Source: Betaproteobacteria bacterium
GTDB lineage: Bacteria > Acidobacteriota > Terriglobia > Acidiferrales > UBA7541
DNA length: 64,000 nucleotides
NCBI GenBank assembly: GCA_903970165.1
Contig: CAJCHZ010000101.1
Coordinates: 1 to 64,000 of the forward strand
Direction of reading: 5' to 3'
How positions within the stretch are numbered: position 1 is the first letter of the stretch; each line of letters starts with the position of its first letter. Under the pieces are notes generated by a model. That model saw only the letters and a list, made by a program, of their open reading frames with translations, had not been told where the DNA came from and did not search any database. The translations under genes and the position numbers were made by a program. Shown here piece after piece: positions 33,552-42,822 of this stretch.

Positions 33552-34072
33552 CGGGCCCGGCTCCGCGCGGATTTTTTGTGATTACCCTTGGGAGCAGCGC
33601 CAGCTTCGCGGAAAAAGTCGCCGCTCTTTCCGCCGGTCTTCTTGACGAGGACTATCCCGGTGATTTCCATCCTTTTATCGAGGGCTTTGCACATGTCGTA
33701 GACCGTGAGGGCCGCGGCTGTAACAGCGACCAGAGCTTCCATTTCCACGCCGGTTTGGGCGGTCGCCGTAACTTCGGAACGGACTTCCACGCCATTTTGG
33801 CACAGCCGCGCAGTCACATCAATGCGCGTGAGCGGGAGTGGATGACAAAGAGGTATCCACTCGGCGGTGCGCTTGGCTGCGGCAATGCCTGCAATTCGAG
33901 CGACCTCGAGGGGGTTGCCTTTGGGGTTGCGCAGGCGTTTTACCTCGCGGAGCACAGCGGGGCTCATTTTCACGAACCCCTGAGCGACGGCAGTTCGCGT
34001 CGTCACCGTCTTTTCCGAGACGTCCACCATTCTGACTTCGCCGCGCGTTCCAAAATGTGAGAGTTTTCCCAT
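33548..34072 (-). CDS. moaC: Cyclic pyranopterin monophosphate synthase
   Basis: 174 residues. MVDVSEKTVTTRTAVAQGFV, IPLCHPLPLT with the conserved His-Pro, VEMEALVAVTAAALTVYDMCKALDK and VLVKKTGGKSGDF are the standard MoaC blocks. With MoaA it converts GTP to the pyranopterin precursor of molybdenum cofactor; moaA is not in this window. A basic C-terminal tail of about 15 residues follows the last block. The stop overlaps the next gene by four bases. Confidence 0.94.
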   Translation of the reverse strand: MGKLSHFGTRGEVRMVDVSEKTVTTRTAVAQGFVKMSPAVLREVKRLRNPKGNPLEVARIAGIAAAKRTAEWIPLCHPLPLTRIDVTARLCQNGVEVRSEVTATAQTGVEMEALVAVTAAALTVYDMCKALDKRMEITGIVLVKKTGGKSGDFFREAGAAPKGNHKKSARSRAR

Positions 34073-34091
34073 GCGATTTTTCAGATTGGGT

Positions 34092-35303
34092 TCAAAGGAC
34101 GTCGCGGCGTAGCAGCACTGTCACCTTCTCGCCGGCCTCGATCTTCTCCACGTCGGCTGGGACTACCAGATAGCAATTCGCTTTGCTGAGGGCCGCCACA
34201 TCGCCGGAACCTTGCCATTTGAGCGCCTTAACTTCCATCTGCGCGCCGAGCCGCTCGAGTCGTGCGGGCAGAAAATGAGTCACGCCAGGCTTCTCTTGCA
34301 ATCTTTCGCCGATTCGCGCTTCGACCAGCGGCAAGGAGCGGGCGTCCGTGCCGCTCAGCAAATCAACGGCGGGCGCGACAAGCAGCTCAAACGTGACCAT
34401 CGTCGAAACAGGATTGCCGGGTAGTCCAAACACAAATGTCTCTCCGCACTTGCCAAAGACCGCGGGCTTGCCGGGGCGGATCGCCACCGCGTCAAAATAA
34501 AATTCCGTCTGCATGCCGCGCAGGACTTTTTCGACGAGATCGTACTTCCCCATCGAAACGCCGCCGGACAAAACCAGCAAATCTTCCTGTAAGCCGCGGC
34601 GGATTTTCGATTGCAGATCGTCTTCGCGGTCCATGGCGTTGCCGAGGAGGATCGGCTTGCCGCCGGCGAGACGGACCTGCGCCGCAAGGGAGACACTGTT
34701 GCTGTTGCGAATCTGGAAGCGGCCGGGAGCGCTTTCAACCGGAACAATTTCATCGCCGGTGGAAAGAATGGCCACGCGAGGCTTTTGCCCGCATTTTAAT
34801 TCCGCCGCGCCGACCTGCGCCGCCAGCGCCAGCTCCGCGTAGCCCAAACGCATGCCTGGCGTCAGCAGCGTTTGCCCTGCGCGCGCTTCGCTTCCGCGTG
34901 GAACAAAGTTTTGTCCTGAGGCAGCGCCGCGCTCGAAGCGCACCTGATCGCCGTCGCGCGAAGTGTGCTCGATCATTACGACGGCGTCGGCGCCGGAAGG
35001 CAGAGCTGCGCCGGTCATAATCTGGACGCAAGTTTCGGCCCACAATTCTTTGGTGACGCGGTCGCCCGCCTTAATTTCGGCGGTACATTTCAGAGTGGTT
35101 CCTGGATGGATGTCTGCCGCAAAAACCGCGTAGCCGTCGCGCGTGGCGCGGTTGAAAGGCGGATACTCGCGGTCGGTCTTCACTTCTTGCGCCAGCACGT
35201 AGCCCAGCGCATCGCCGACGCGGATCTGTTCCGTCGCGCGCGGACCTTTCTCGGCTGAAATTCTTTCGATGACGGTCTGGCGTGCTTGCTCGTAGGTGAG
35301 CAT
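34092..35303 (-). CDS. moeA: Molybdopterin molybdenumtransferase
   Basis: 403 residues with the MoeA arrangement: N-terminal region, PPFNRATRDGYAVFAAD, the insertion domain, IMTGAALPSGADAVVMIE, then the MoCF-binding domain with AILSTGDEIV, LSGGVSMGKYDLVEKVL and GLPGNPVSTMVTFELLVAP. The enzyme inserts molybdate into adenylated molybdopterin. It heads the cofactor operon, 20 bp before moaC. The 100 bp before it contain a CTCTGTG-type intergenic stretch but no obvious promoter. Confidence 0.93.
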   Translation of the reverse strand: MLTYEQARQTVIERISAEKGPRATEQIRVGDALGYVLAQEVKTDREYPPFNRATRDGYAVFAADIHPGTTLKCTAEIKAGDRVTKELWAETCVQIMTGAALPSGADAVVMIEHTSRDGDQVRFERGAASGQNFVPRGSEARAGQTLLTPGMRLGYAELALAAQVGAAELKCGQKPRVAILSTGDEIVPVESAPGRFQIRNSNSVSLAAQVRLAGGKPILLGNAMDREDDLQSKIRRGLQEDLLVLSGGVSMGKYDLVEKVLRGMQTEFYFDAVAIRPGKPAVFGKCGETFVFGLPGNPVSTMVTFELLVAPAVDLLSGTDARSLPLVEARIGERLQEKPGVTHFLPARLERLGAQMEVKALKWQGSGDVAALSKANCYLVVPADVEKIEAGEKVTVLLRRDVL

Positions 35304-35400
35304 CGGTGAATATTTCGAGGCAGCTTTCTCAGCGTTGCGTTCTTCTCTGCGCCGTCTGAGTTCTCAGGGTCCTCTGTGTAATTCTTTTTCTTAAACGTTC

Positions 35401-36699
35401 TTACAACCAGCGTGCCAGGAGCGTTCCTTGCGGAACAATCGTTGCATCGCGCTCCGGCCCGGTAGAAATCATGCCAATTTCCACTTGCAGAAAATCGCCA
35501 ATGAAGCGCAAGTAATCGAGCGCGGCTTTGGGGAGTTTGGCGCCGTCTTTCACGCCGTAAGTGCTTTCGCACCAGCCGGGGATAGTTTTGTATTCCGGCA
35601 CGACGTGTTCGTACTCTTCCGCAAGCGCGGGCATTTCGGTGAGCGCCTTACCCTTATATTTGTATCCGACGCAAACCTGAATTTCGCGCTGCGTGTCAAA
35701 GACATCGAGCTTGGTGACCACCAGCGAATCGATGCCATTAATCATCTTCGCGTACTTCAAAACCATCAGGTCGAGCCAGCCACAGCGTCTTGCGCGCCCG
35801 GTGACGGCGCCGAACTCCTTGCCGCGCTCGCGGACTTCTTGCGCCTCAAGCTCGGGCATTTCTGTGGGAAACGGGCCGCCGCCGACGCGAGTTGTATAGG
35901 CTTTCGAAATTCCAAGAACGTTTTTGATCTTTGTTGGCGGCACGCCTACGCCGGTCGTCGCGCCACCGGAGATGGCACTCGAGGAAGTCACATACGGATA
36001 GGTGCCATGGTCGATGTCGAGCATGGTGCCTTGCGCTCCTTCGAACAAAACGGACTTACCTTCATCGAGCGCGCGATTCACCAGTTCCGCGGTGTCGCAG
36101 ATATAGCCGCGGATTTTTTCGCCGAGCTTCAGTGTCGCTTCCACTTCGTGAAAAAAATCGATGTCCGCGCCGTAAGCCCCTTTGGCTAGCCGGTTTTTTT
36201 CGGCAACAACGCGCTCGGCTTTTTTGCGAAAGAGATCGGGCTCGAGCAAATCGCACATGCGCAGACCACGGCGGGCCATCTTGTCTTCGTAAGCGGGGCC
36301 GATGCCGCGCGAGGTGGTGCCAATTTTGTCGGCGCCACGCGCGCCTTCCGCCGCTTTGTCCAACTCCCGGTGATAAGGAAAAATCAGGTGCGCGCGATTG
36401 CTGATGTGCAGGCGGCCTTTGACGTCCACGCCGGCCTTCGCCAGCGTTTCGATTTCCGCAACCAGCGCGGCTGGATCGACCACCACTCCAGTACCAATCA
36501 CAGCCTGCTGCTTCGGACGCAAAATGCCGCAGGGAATCAGCTGCAGCACGTACCGATCTTTGCCAATGATGACGGTGTGCCCAGCGTTGTGACCACCCGC
36601 GACGCGCGCAATATAATCAAAAGAGCCGGCGAGGTAATCCACCACCTTGCCCTTGCCTTCATCACCCCACTGCGCGCCCACCACCACAACCGATTTCAT
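35401..36699 (-). CDS. purA: Adenylosuccinate synthetase
   Basis: 432 residues catalysing the GTP-dependent joining of IMP and aspartate in AMP synthesis. VVVGAQWGDEGKGKVVDYLA (P loop and catalytic Asp), GGHNAGHTV (catalytic His), GTTSRGIGPAYEDKMARRGLR, FEGAQGTMLDIDHGTYPYVT and VTKLDVFD are all present. Length is standard. It appears to be transcribed alone; the next minus-strand gene starts about 100 bp further. Confidence 0.96.
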   Translation of the reverse strand: MKSVVVVGAQWGDEGKGKVVDYLAGSFDYIARVAGGHNAGHTVIIGKDRYVLQLIPCGILRPKQQAVIGTGVVVDPAALVAEIETLAKAGVDVKGRLHISNRAHLIFPYHRELDKAAEGARGADKIGTTSRGIGPAYEDKMARRGLRMCDLLEPDLFRKKAERVVAEKNRLAKGAYGADIDFFHEVEATLKLGEKIRGYICDTAELVNRALDEGKSVLFEGAQGTMLDIDHGTYPYVTSSSAISGGATTGVGVPPTKIKNVLGISKAYTTRVGGGPFPTEMPELEAQEVRERGKEFGAVTGRARRCGWLDLMVLKYAKMINGIDSLVVTKLDVFDTQREIQVCVGYKYKGKALTEMPALAEEYEHVVPEYKTIPGWCESTYGVKDGAKLPKAALDYLRFIGDFLQVEIGMISTGPERDATIVPQGTLLARWL

Positions 36700-36875
36700 T
36701 CAGGCTTTCTCCTGTAGCACAGGCAAATCCTGCCCTTCTCTTGCCGGTCGCCCCAGACCACACTTCATCGCCTAAGCGTTCACTACCATCAAACTGCTTT
36801 GGAAAGCACCAGAAAACGGCAGGTTCTTATCGTAAGCTCGGCTTGCCTCCAACGCAAGCAACTGTCTGTTGCACG

Positions 36876-37469
36876 CTACTTTCGCAAAGCAGCATACCGA
36901 AAGCAGGACACCAGGTGATCGTTCACCATTCCAGTAGCTTGCATGAAGGCGTAGCAGATCGTTGAGCCTACGAATCGAAAGCCGCGCTTCTGCAAGTCCT
37001 TGCTCATCGCATCGGATGTCGCGCTGCTGGCGGGCAATTGTTTGCGCGTTTTCCACATATTCTGTTTTGGTTTGCCGTCGACGAACTGCCAGATGTACGC
37101 ATCGAACGATCCAAATTCCTCGCGCACTTTCAAAAGGGCCTGCGCGTTTCCAATTGTCGCTGCGATTTTCAGCCGGTTCCGAATGATGCCAGGGTCTTTC
37201 AGCAACTCTCGCACTTTCTTCTTGTCGTAGCGCGCCACTCTCTCGGGATCAAATCCGTCAAAGACCTCGCGATACCGCGCCCTCTTCTTCAGAACCGTGT
37301 CCCAGCTCAAGCCCGCCTGCGCACCTTCCAGAATGACCATCTCAAAAAGCGCGCGATCGTCATGAAGCGGCACGCCCCACTCCTCATCGTGATAAGGAAT
37401 GTTCCATTCGTTCGCGGCCCAGTGGCAACGCTTCAAGAGAGTGTTCACCGGGTTCATGCGGGGCGGCAT
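36876..37469 (-). CDS. tag: DNA-3-methyladenine glycosylase I
   Basis: 197 residues, an HhH-family base excision enzyme removing 3-methyladenine. KRCHWAANE supplies the zinc Cys/His, YHDEEWGVPLHDDRALFE and LEGAQAGLSW the base pocket, and FRFVGSTICYAFMQATGMVNDH with the C-terminal Cys completes the Tag pattern. ATG 37469 directly abuts the TAG of the upstream methyltransferase gene; a second start at 37457 is possible. A structurally unrelated 3-methyladenine glycosylase (mpg) lies at 48.6 kb. Confidence 0.92.
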   Translation of the reverse strand: MPPRMNPVNTLLKRCHWAANEWNIPYHDEEWGVPLHDDRALFEMVILEGAQAGLSWDTVLKKRARYREVFDGFDPERVARYDKKKVRELLKDPGIIRNRLKIAATIGNAQALLKVREEFGSFDAYIWQFVDGKPKQNMWKTRKQLPASSATSDAMSKDLQKRGFRFVGSTICYAFMQATGMVNDHLVSCFRYAALRK

Positions 37470-38273
37470 CTACTTCAAGACGGAGTGGATGATTATGGTA
37501 TTGCCGCCGAGCAGGACCGGATCGGAGGCCAGTTCGTCCGTCCAACGGTCTGCGCGGCGCTTTGCAGGCGTAAGCTTCGCGAGCAGGCGGATAAAAGCCA
37601 CCAGCGGCCAATAGAGCCACTGATTACCCTTTTTGCGGTCGCGGTAAACGCCCTGAATCGCGAAGCCGTTTTTCTCCAGGTAGTAGCGCAGCTCGTTGTA
37701 GCCGATGGGGTTGGCGTGAACGGCGATTTCGTCCATGCCTGCGCAATCGTAGTGAATCTTGGCTTTGGACTGCTCCGAAAGCGGTTTGAAATGCGAGGTA
37801 TAACCGAAGAGGAGCCATTTGAGGCGCTCCTCGACATTCATGATATTAGGCACGCTGATGATCAGATGGCCGCGCGGCTTCAGAAGGCGGCGATACTCTC
37901 GAAAGGCTTGTGGCGGCGAATCGATGTGTTCGAGACCGTCGAGCGAGGTGATGTAATCGAAAGACTGCGAAGAATACGGCAGAGTTCCAGCGAGGTCGCC
38001 GCGCTTGATCTCCACTCCATCGAGGCGGAATAGCTCGGAATACAAGTCGCAACAACGCACGTCGAAGCCTTCGTTGAGCAAATCCTGTGCGAGGGCGCCT
38101 TCTCCCGCGGGACAATCGAGAATCACGCCGCGCGGCAGTGGCTTCAGAATCTTCAGGACCGTTTCATGTAGTCCGGGACGCGACATGGCCATTGGGCCGC
38201 GTTCGCCCGCCAGCAGGGGCGGGTGGTCGGCCGGCTTTATCGTTCGCGTCGTAGCGGTTTCCGCTGTGGCCAA
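37470..38273 (-). CDS. Class I SAM-dependent methyltransferase
   Basis: 267 residues. Motif I is GVILDCPAGEGALAQDL, followed by VRCCDLYSE, a post-motif GDLAGTLPYSSQSFDYI and SLDGLEHIDSPPQAFREYRRLLKPRGHLIISV, the Methyltransf_11/MetW-like arrangement. A C-terminal hydrophobic helix (WLYWPLVAFIRLLAKL) may touch the membrane. The substrate is unknown; small molecules or lipids are more likely than DNA. It is followed with no gap by tag, suggesting one transcript. Confidence 0.82.
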   Translation of the reverse strand: MATAETATTRTIKPADHPPLLAGERGPMAMSRPGLHETVLKILKPLPRGVILDCPAGEGALAQDLLNEGFDVRCCDLYSELFRLDGVEIKRGDLAGTLPYSSQSFDYITSLDGLEHIDSPPQAFREYRRLLKPRGHLIISVPNIMNVEERLKWLLFGYTSHFKPLSEQSKAKIHYDCAGMDEIAVHANPIGYNELRYYLEKNGFAIQGVYRDRKKGNQWLYWPLVAFIRLLAKLTPAKRRADRWTDELASDPVLLGGNTIIIHSVLK

Positions 38274-38406
38274 TCTTTGCTCCTAAAATTGTGTAGCCTG
38301 GGACGCTGGCGCAAAAAAAGGGGCACGCCGCACTTAACTGTACGACATGCCCGGTAAATATTCCTATGTTTTTGCAGCGGTATTTACACCGCGACACGCC
38401 GGGGCA

Positions 38407-38757
38407 TTACGCCACGTGGCGGTCTATCGCTTTGGTAATCTGATCCTTGGGCACAGCGCCCACGATCTGCTCGACCACTTGGCCGTTCTTGAAAACCAGC
38501 AGCGTGGGGATTCCGCGAATGTTGTAGCGCCCCGCGGAATTCATTGCCTCATCCACATTGAGCTTCATTACTTTGAGCTTGCCCGCATAATCCTGCGCAA
38601 TCTCGGCAACCGTAGGCGCCAGCATGTGGCAAGGGCGGCACCACTCCGCCCAGAAATCCACCATCACCGGCTGGGCGCTACTTGCCGTCAGCACTTCTGC
38701 CTCAAAATTTCCGTCCGTAACTGCCTGAATCGACTCCGCCTTGGTGTTTTCAGCCAT
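38407..38757 (-). CDS. trxA: Thioredoxin
   Basis: 116 residues with the thioredoxin fold: VMVDFWAEWCRPCHMLAPTV, then LKVMKLNVDEAM, and IRGIPTLLVFKNGQVVEQIVGAVPK with the cis-Pro. The active site is WCRPC instead of the usual WCGPC, which may shift the redox potential. ATG 38757 is preferred over 38772. Cytoplasmic disulfide reductase; single gene between glgA and the methyltransferase. Confidence 0.93.
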   Translation of the reverse strand: MAENTKAESIQAVTDGNFEAEVLTASSAQPVMVDFWAEWCRPCHMLAPTVAEIAQDYAGKLKVMKLNVDEAMNSAGRYNIRGIPTLLVFKNGQVVEQIVGAVPKDQITKAIDRHVA

Positions 38758-38813
38758 GTTGTTTGTCCTCAACAGCTTGCCGGTAGGCCGCTGTTTTTCT
38801 CTCCTTCGTCAGT

Positions 38814-40373
38814 TCAATTAGATGTTGCAACAGGCATTTGGTTTCGAGACGCCTGCCGCCCGCCCCGGAGGGCCAGCGCCGCTTCATACACTTTAGCGTA
38901 CTCCGCCGCAGGCGCCTTCCAGGAAAAATCCTTAGCCATACCGTTCAATTGGATGCGTCGCCAGATGCGTTCGTCGGTGCAATGATGCAAGGCTTGGCGA
39001 ATGGCATACATCATCGCGCCGCCGGAGTATTCGGCAAATTTGAAACCGGTGCCCGTGCCGTGCTCCAGATCAAATGGCTCGACAGTATCGTCCAGTCCTC
39101 CCGTGCTTCGCACAATAGGCACCGTACCATACTTCAAGCTGTAGATCTGATTCAAGCCACAAGGCTCGTAGCGCGAGGGCATCAAAAACATGTCCGCGCC
39201 TGCTTCGATTTTGTGCGCAATCTCGTTGGAGAAAGCGATTTTTACACCAGCGCGCCCCGGGAAAGCATCGCCCAGCGCCTGGAAGAGTTCTTCGTAGCGG
39301 CGCTCGCCGGTTCCGAGGACCACGATGGAGACTTCTTCCTTCATCAGTTCAAGCGCTTTCTCCGCGATCAAGTCGAAACCTTTTTGATCCGCGAAACGCG
39401 AAACGATTCCTATGAGGGGGCGCGAAGAATACTCCGGCGCGATGCCGAACAATTCCATCACGGCTTGCTTGCAGACTTGTTTTCCGCTCATATCCTTCGC
39501 GGAATATTTCACAGCAATGAGTTTGTCTTTGTCGGGGCTCCACGCGGAATAGTCCACTCCGTTCAGGATGCCGACCAGCCGATCTGCGCGGCTGCGTATA
39601 ACGCCGTCGAGGGCATGGCCGTATTCCGGAGTTTGGATTTCTTGCGCGTACCTGCGGCTGACGGTTGTCAGGTAATCGGAATAGAGCAAGCCCGCCTTCA
39701 GAAAATTTGCGTTGCCGTAAAATTCGAGGGCGGCGTCGTTGAACAACATATCAGGGATGCCCGCGCGAGATAGAACTTCTCTCGGGAAAAGGCCTTGATA
39801 GCCCAAGTTGTGAATCGTGAAGACAACCGGAATGTCCTTTACGGAGGGATCGTCGCCGTAGGAAGTGCGCAACAGCAAGGGAAGAAGACCGGTTTGCCAG
39901 TCATGGCAATGAATCACGTCGGCAGGCCAGATGTGTTTGACGATTTCGATGGCTGCGCGGCAGAACTCACTGTAGCGCTCGGGATTGTCCGGAAAATCGC
40001 CGGAATTGTTGCCGTAAAGGCCGTCGCGGTCGAAAAAGCCTGGATCATCAACAAATAAATAGCGGACACCGGAAATCTGCGTGCCATCCAAAATCGCAGG
40101 AAAGAGCAAGCGGTTGCCCAGTGAAATGGTTAGGCTGGGCAGGACGACCGTGCCAGTTTTGGTGCCGCGGTAGCGGGGCAGGACGACGGCCACTTCGTGG
40201 CCTTGCGCTGCGAGCGCTTTGGGAAGGGCTTCGACCACGTCCGCGAGGCCGCCCGTTTTTGAAAACGGCAGGCCTTCCGATGCCACAAAAAGGATTCTCA
40301 AAGTGTTCTCGCCGCTTGCTTCTTTTGACGTACGCCGCCTGGCTCTCTTTTTCAGCGCGTATACGCGTTTCAT
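38814..40373 (-). CDS. glgA: Glycogen synthase (ADP-glucose, GT5)
   Basis: 519 residues. SKTGGLADVVEALPKALA is the ADP-glucose binding KTGGL motif, DVIHCHDWQTGLLPLLL and FTIHNLGYQGLFP follow, and the C-terminal Rossmann half has GIVSRFADQKGFDL, MPSRYEPCGLNQIYSLKYGT and STGGLDDTVE. An Arg/Lys-rich stretch of about 25 residues precedes the catalytic domain, so the true start may be internal. It elongates alpha-1,4-glucan; no other glycogen gene is next to it, but the secreted debranching enzyme is at 2.7-6.5 kb. Confidence 0.94.
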   Translation of the reverse strand: MKRVYALKKRARRRTSKEASGENTLRILFVASEGLPFSKTGGLADVVEALPKALAAQGHEVAVVLPRYRGTKTGTVVLPSLTISLGNRLLFPAILDGTQISGVRYLFVDDPGFFDRDGLYGNNSGDFPDNPERYSEFCRAAIEIVKHIWPADVIHCHDWQTGLLPLLLRTSYGDDPSVKDIPVVFTIHNLGYQGLFPREVLSRAGIPDMLFNDAALEFYGNANFLKAGLLYSDYLTTVSRRYAQEIQTPEYGHALDGVIRSRADRLVGILNGVDYSAWSPDKDKLIAVKYSAKDMSGKQVCKQAVMELFGIAPEYSSRPLIGIVSRFADQKGFDLIAEKALELMKEEVSIVVLGTGERRYEELFQALGDAFPGRAGVKIAFSNEIAHKIEAGADMFLMPSRYEPCGLNQIYSLKYGTVPIVRSTGGLDDTVEPFDLEHGTGTGFKFAEYSGGAMMYAIRQALHHCTDERIWRRIQLNGMAKDFSWKAPAAEYAKVYEAALALRGGRQASRNQMPVATSN

Positions 40374-40477
40374 ATTGCGAAGCGCCTTCCATTTACGCTA
40401 CTGGAGGCGTTTCGCCGCGTCAAGGCAGAACAGGCTGGTGAAACCGCGCAGCGCACATCCTGATACACTGCGTGCGC

Positions 40478-41305
40478 ATGGCTCGTCAACGCCTTGGGCA
40501 ACATTTTCTGTCGGATGAAGGATGGCGCGAAGAGATTGCGCGCGCCATCGGGGTTTCGTGGTATTCGAGTTTGCACGCTGCGCCCGCCAACGATGAATCT
40601 TTTTGCTGGATTGAAATCGGAGCCGGGCACGGCGAGATGACCGAGCACCTGATTGCCAGCGGCGCTCCCGTTTACGCCGTGGAGCTGGATGCGCCTCTCG
40701 CGGCAGGGCTGGAAAAGACGGCGAAAAAGGTTTCGAATCTTACGGTGGTCCACGCCGATGTGCTGGAAACAGACCTTGCAGCGCTCGCGCCCGGGCGGCG
40801 AATTCGTCTTTACGGCAACCTGCCGTATTACATCACCTCGCCCATCCTTCATCATTTTTTTACGTTCGCGGATTGGATCGACGAGATTCATATCGTCATC
40901 CAGGAAGAAGTTGCGCTGCGGCTTACGGCCCAGCCGGAAACGAAAGCTTATGGGTATCTTTCCGTGGTGACACAGCTTTATACGCGGCCGGAGTTCGTGC
41001 TGAAAATCCCGCGTGCAGCCTTCAGCCCGCCACCGGAGGTTGGTTCCGCTCTCGTGACGCTGCGCTTGCCAGGCGAACGGGCGAAGCTTGCCCTTCGCGA
41101 CGAAGTGGCGTTTCTGGATTTTGTGAAGAAGTGTTTTTCGCAGAAGCGCAAAACGCTGGTGAACAATCTGCGCTCGGTGGCGGAAGCCGATGCCGTTCGC
41201 GAGGCGCTTGCACTGCAAAATCTGCGCACGGATGCGCGCGCTGAACAGCTATCGGTTTCTCAATTCGCAAAACTTCAATCTGAGCTGAACTTCCATCTGA
41301 GCTGA
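40478..41305 (+). CDS. rsmA: 16S rRNA (adenine1518/1519-N6)-dimethyltransferase
   Basis: 275 residues (KsgA). RQRLGQHFLSDEGWREEIA is the family start; WIEIGAGHGEMTEHLI binds SAM, and NLPYYITSPILHHFF is the catalytic NLPY motif. VQEEVALRLTAQPETKAYG and the C-terminal helical domain with QKRKTLVNNL complete it. ATG 40478 gives the normal N terminus; a GTG lies two codons earlier. No Shine-Dalgarno is seen and TACACT stands about 8 bases upstream, suggesting a very short leader. Confidence 0.95.
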   Translation: MARQRLGQHFLSDEGWREEIARAIGVSWYSSLHAAPANDESFCWIEIGAGHGEMTEHLIASGAPVYAVELDAPLAAGLEKTAKKVSNLTVVHADVLETDLAALAPGRRIRLYGNLPYYITSPILHHFFTFADWIDEIHIVIQEEVALRLTAQPETKAYGYLSVVTQLYTRPEFVLKIPRAAFSPPPEVGSALVTLRLPGERAKLALRDEVAFLDFVKKCFSQKRKTLVNNLRSVAEADAVREALALQNLRTDARAEQLSVSQFAKLQSELNFHLS

Positions 41306-41326
41306 TCAGACCGCATCGAGCTGCGC

Positions 41327-42052
41327 CTAGCTATCCTTCTTCAGCGCAGCGACCAGGCGGTCCGGATAGTCGCTCATGATGCCATCCACGCCTGCGCCCA
41401 CCAGGAGCCGCATGTGCGCGGGACTATTCACGGTCCAGCACACGACCTGCAAATCTTTTTTGTGGGCCTCCGCGATCATGGCAGGCGACACGAGGTCACC
41501 GCGTACGACAATTTGCCTTGCACCCACTTCCAGGGCGGAACTCTGCGGGTCTGCAAGCTGCCTCTGCCCGTCATACAAAACACCGGTCATCAGCGTTGGC
41601 TCGATTTTTCGCAGACTGGCAAGAATGGAAGGGTCCATGGAAATAACCACGACGCGCGCGATTTCTCCCGATTCGCGCAGCGCGCCGATCAAGGCGTGTT
41701 CGCCGCCCCAGGAGCCGCTCGGCTTCAGCTCGAGGTAAAACACAACGTCGTTTTTCTTCGTGAACTCGAGAATTTCTTCGAGAGTGGGCATGCGCTCTCC
41801 GGCAAACTCGCTTCCGAACCAGGAGCCTGCGTCGAGCCTGCGCAGCGCGGCAAGAGTTTGATCGTGCACGCGGCCCTGGCCGTTCGTGGTGCGGTCCAGC
41901 GTATCGTCGTGTATGGCCACAAAACGCGCGTCGCGTGAAAGCTGCAAATCGGTTTCGACGAAACCGGCGCCGAGCGCGACGGCTTTCTTGAACGCGGCCA
42001 ACGTGTTTTCCGGCGCATGCCCCGAGGCCCCGCGATGCCCGATGATGAACAC
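41327..42052 (-). CDS. Glycerophosphodiester phosphodiesterase
   Basis: 241 residues, a TIM-barrel GDPD. IIGHRGASGHAPENTLAAF contains both catalytic His/Arg contacts, ETDLQLSRDARFVAIHDDTLDRTTNGQG the metal Glu/Asp and second His, and YLELKPSG the third metal ligand. GVDGIMSDYPD near the end is typical. It releases glycerol-3-phosphate from phospholipid head groups. No signal peptide, so cytoplasmic. GTG start with AAGGAG nine bases before. Confidence 0.92.
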   Translation of the reverse strand: MFIIGHRGASGHAPENTLAAFKKAVALGAGFVETDLQLSRDARFVAIHDDTLDRTTNGQGRVHDQTLAALRRLDAGSWFGSEFAGERMPTLEEILEFTKKNDVVFYLELKPSGSWGGEHALIGALRESGEIARVVVISMDPSILASLRKIEPTLMTGVLYDGQRQLADPQSSALEVGARQIVVRGDLVSPAMIAEAHKKDLQVVCWTVNSPAHMRLLVGAGVDGIMSDYPDRLVAALKKDS

Positions 42053-42245
42053 TGGGTCACTCTCCTTCTACGGACGGCCACGCCAACGGCGAATTCTCAT
42101 GGCAAGAGTGTATGGACGATTACCTGTTTCCGCCAAATAAAATAATGTGTCTCTGGTACGCCAGAAAGACTAGCACGCGTTTCATTTCTGTTTCGCAGCG
42201 CATCTAATTGGGGAAAGCGCGGTTTTTACGCTTTCGGAGGAAATC

Positions 42246-42809
42246 ATGAAAAAACGAATTCTAGACTCATTTGCGGTGGCATTTGTTGTTTCGGCGCTGG
42301 CGACCTGCGCGCTCGCCGCTTCTGCATCTCCCTTGAAATGGCAGGAGCCCAAGATGCAGCAGGAAGTGGTTCGCGAAGTGCGTCACCAGCTTGTCATGCT
42401 GCCGTACTACTCGGTGTTCGACAATCTTTCGTATCGGGTGGAAGGCGACAAAGTAATTTTGGAAGGGCAGGTCGTGCGCCCCACTCTGAAATCCGATGCG
42501 GAAGCGGCGGTGAAGAGCATCGGAGGCGTGACCATGGTTGTGAACAATGTTGAGGTTCTCCCTGTGTCCCCGATGGACGACCAGCTGCGGCGCGCGGTTT
42601 ATCGCGCCATCTACGGAGAGAGTGGACTTCCGCGGTATGCGGAGTCCGCGGTGCCGTCGATTCACATCATCGTGAAAAATGGAAACGTGACCCTGGAAGG
42701 GGTCGTGGACAGCGAAGCGGACAAGAGTCTGGCCAATATTCGAGCCAGTCAGGTGCCGAATGTTTTCGGCGTAAGGAACAATCTGACGATTGCAAGCAAC
42801 GGGAAATAA
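42246..42809 (+). CDS. Periplasmic BON-domain protein
   Basis: 187 residues with a signal peptide (residues 1-25, ending LAASA). Two BON domains follow, about 35-100 (LSYRVEGDKVILEGQVVRPT...VKSIGGVTMVVNNVEVL) and 108-185 (IHIIVKNGNVTLEGVVDSEADKSLANIRASQVPNVFGVRNNL). BON domains bind membranes or phospholipids and occur in OsmY-like envelope stress proteins. GGAGG precedes the ATG, just after a small hairpin (GAAAGCG/CGCTTTC). Precise role unknown. Confidence 0.85.
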   Translation: MKKRILDSFAVAFVVSALATCALAASASPLKWQEPKMQQEVVREVRHQLVMLPYYSVFDNLSYRVEGDKVILEGQVVRPTLKSDAEAAVKSIGGVTMVVNNVEVLPVSPMDDQLRRAVYRAIYGESGLPRYAESAVPSIHIIVKNGNVTLEGVVDSEADKSLANIRASQVPNVFGVRNNLTIASNGK

Positions 42810-42822
42810 GCCGGGTTACGCG

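Noticed and set aside
35304..35400. CTCTGTG-rich stretch between moeA and purA, considered as a dispersed intergenic repeat
   Set aside because: It resembles repeats seen between genes in other bacteria, but no second copy was found in this window.
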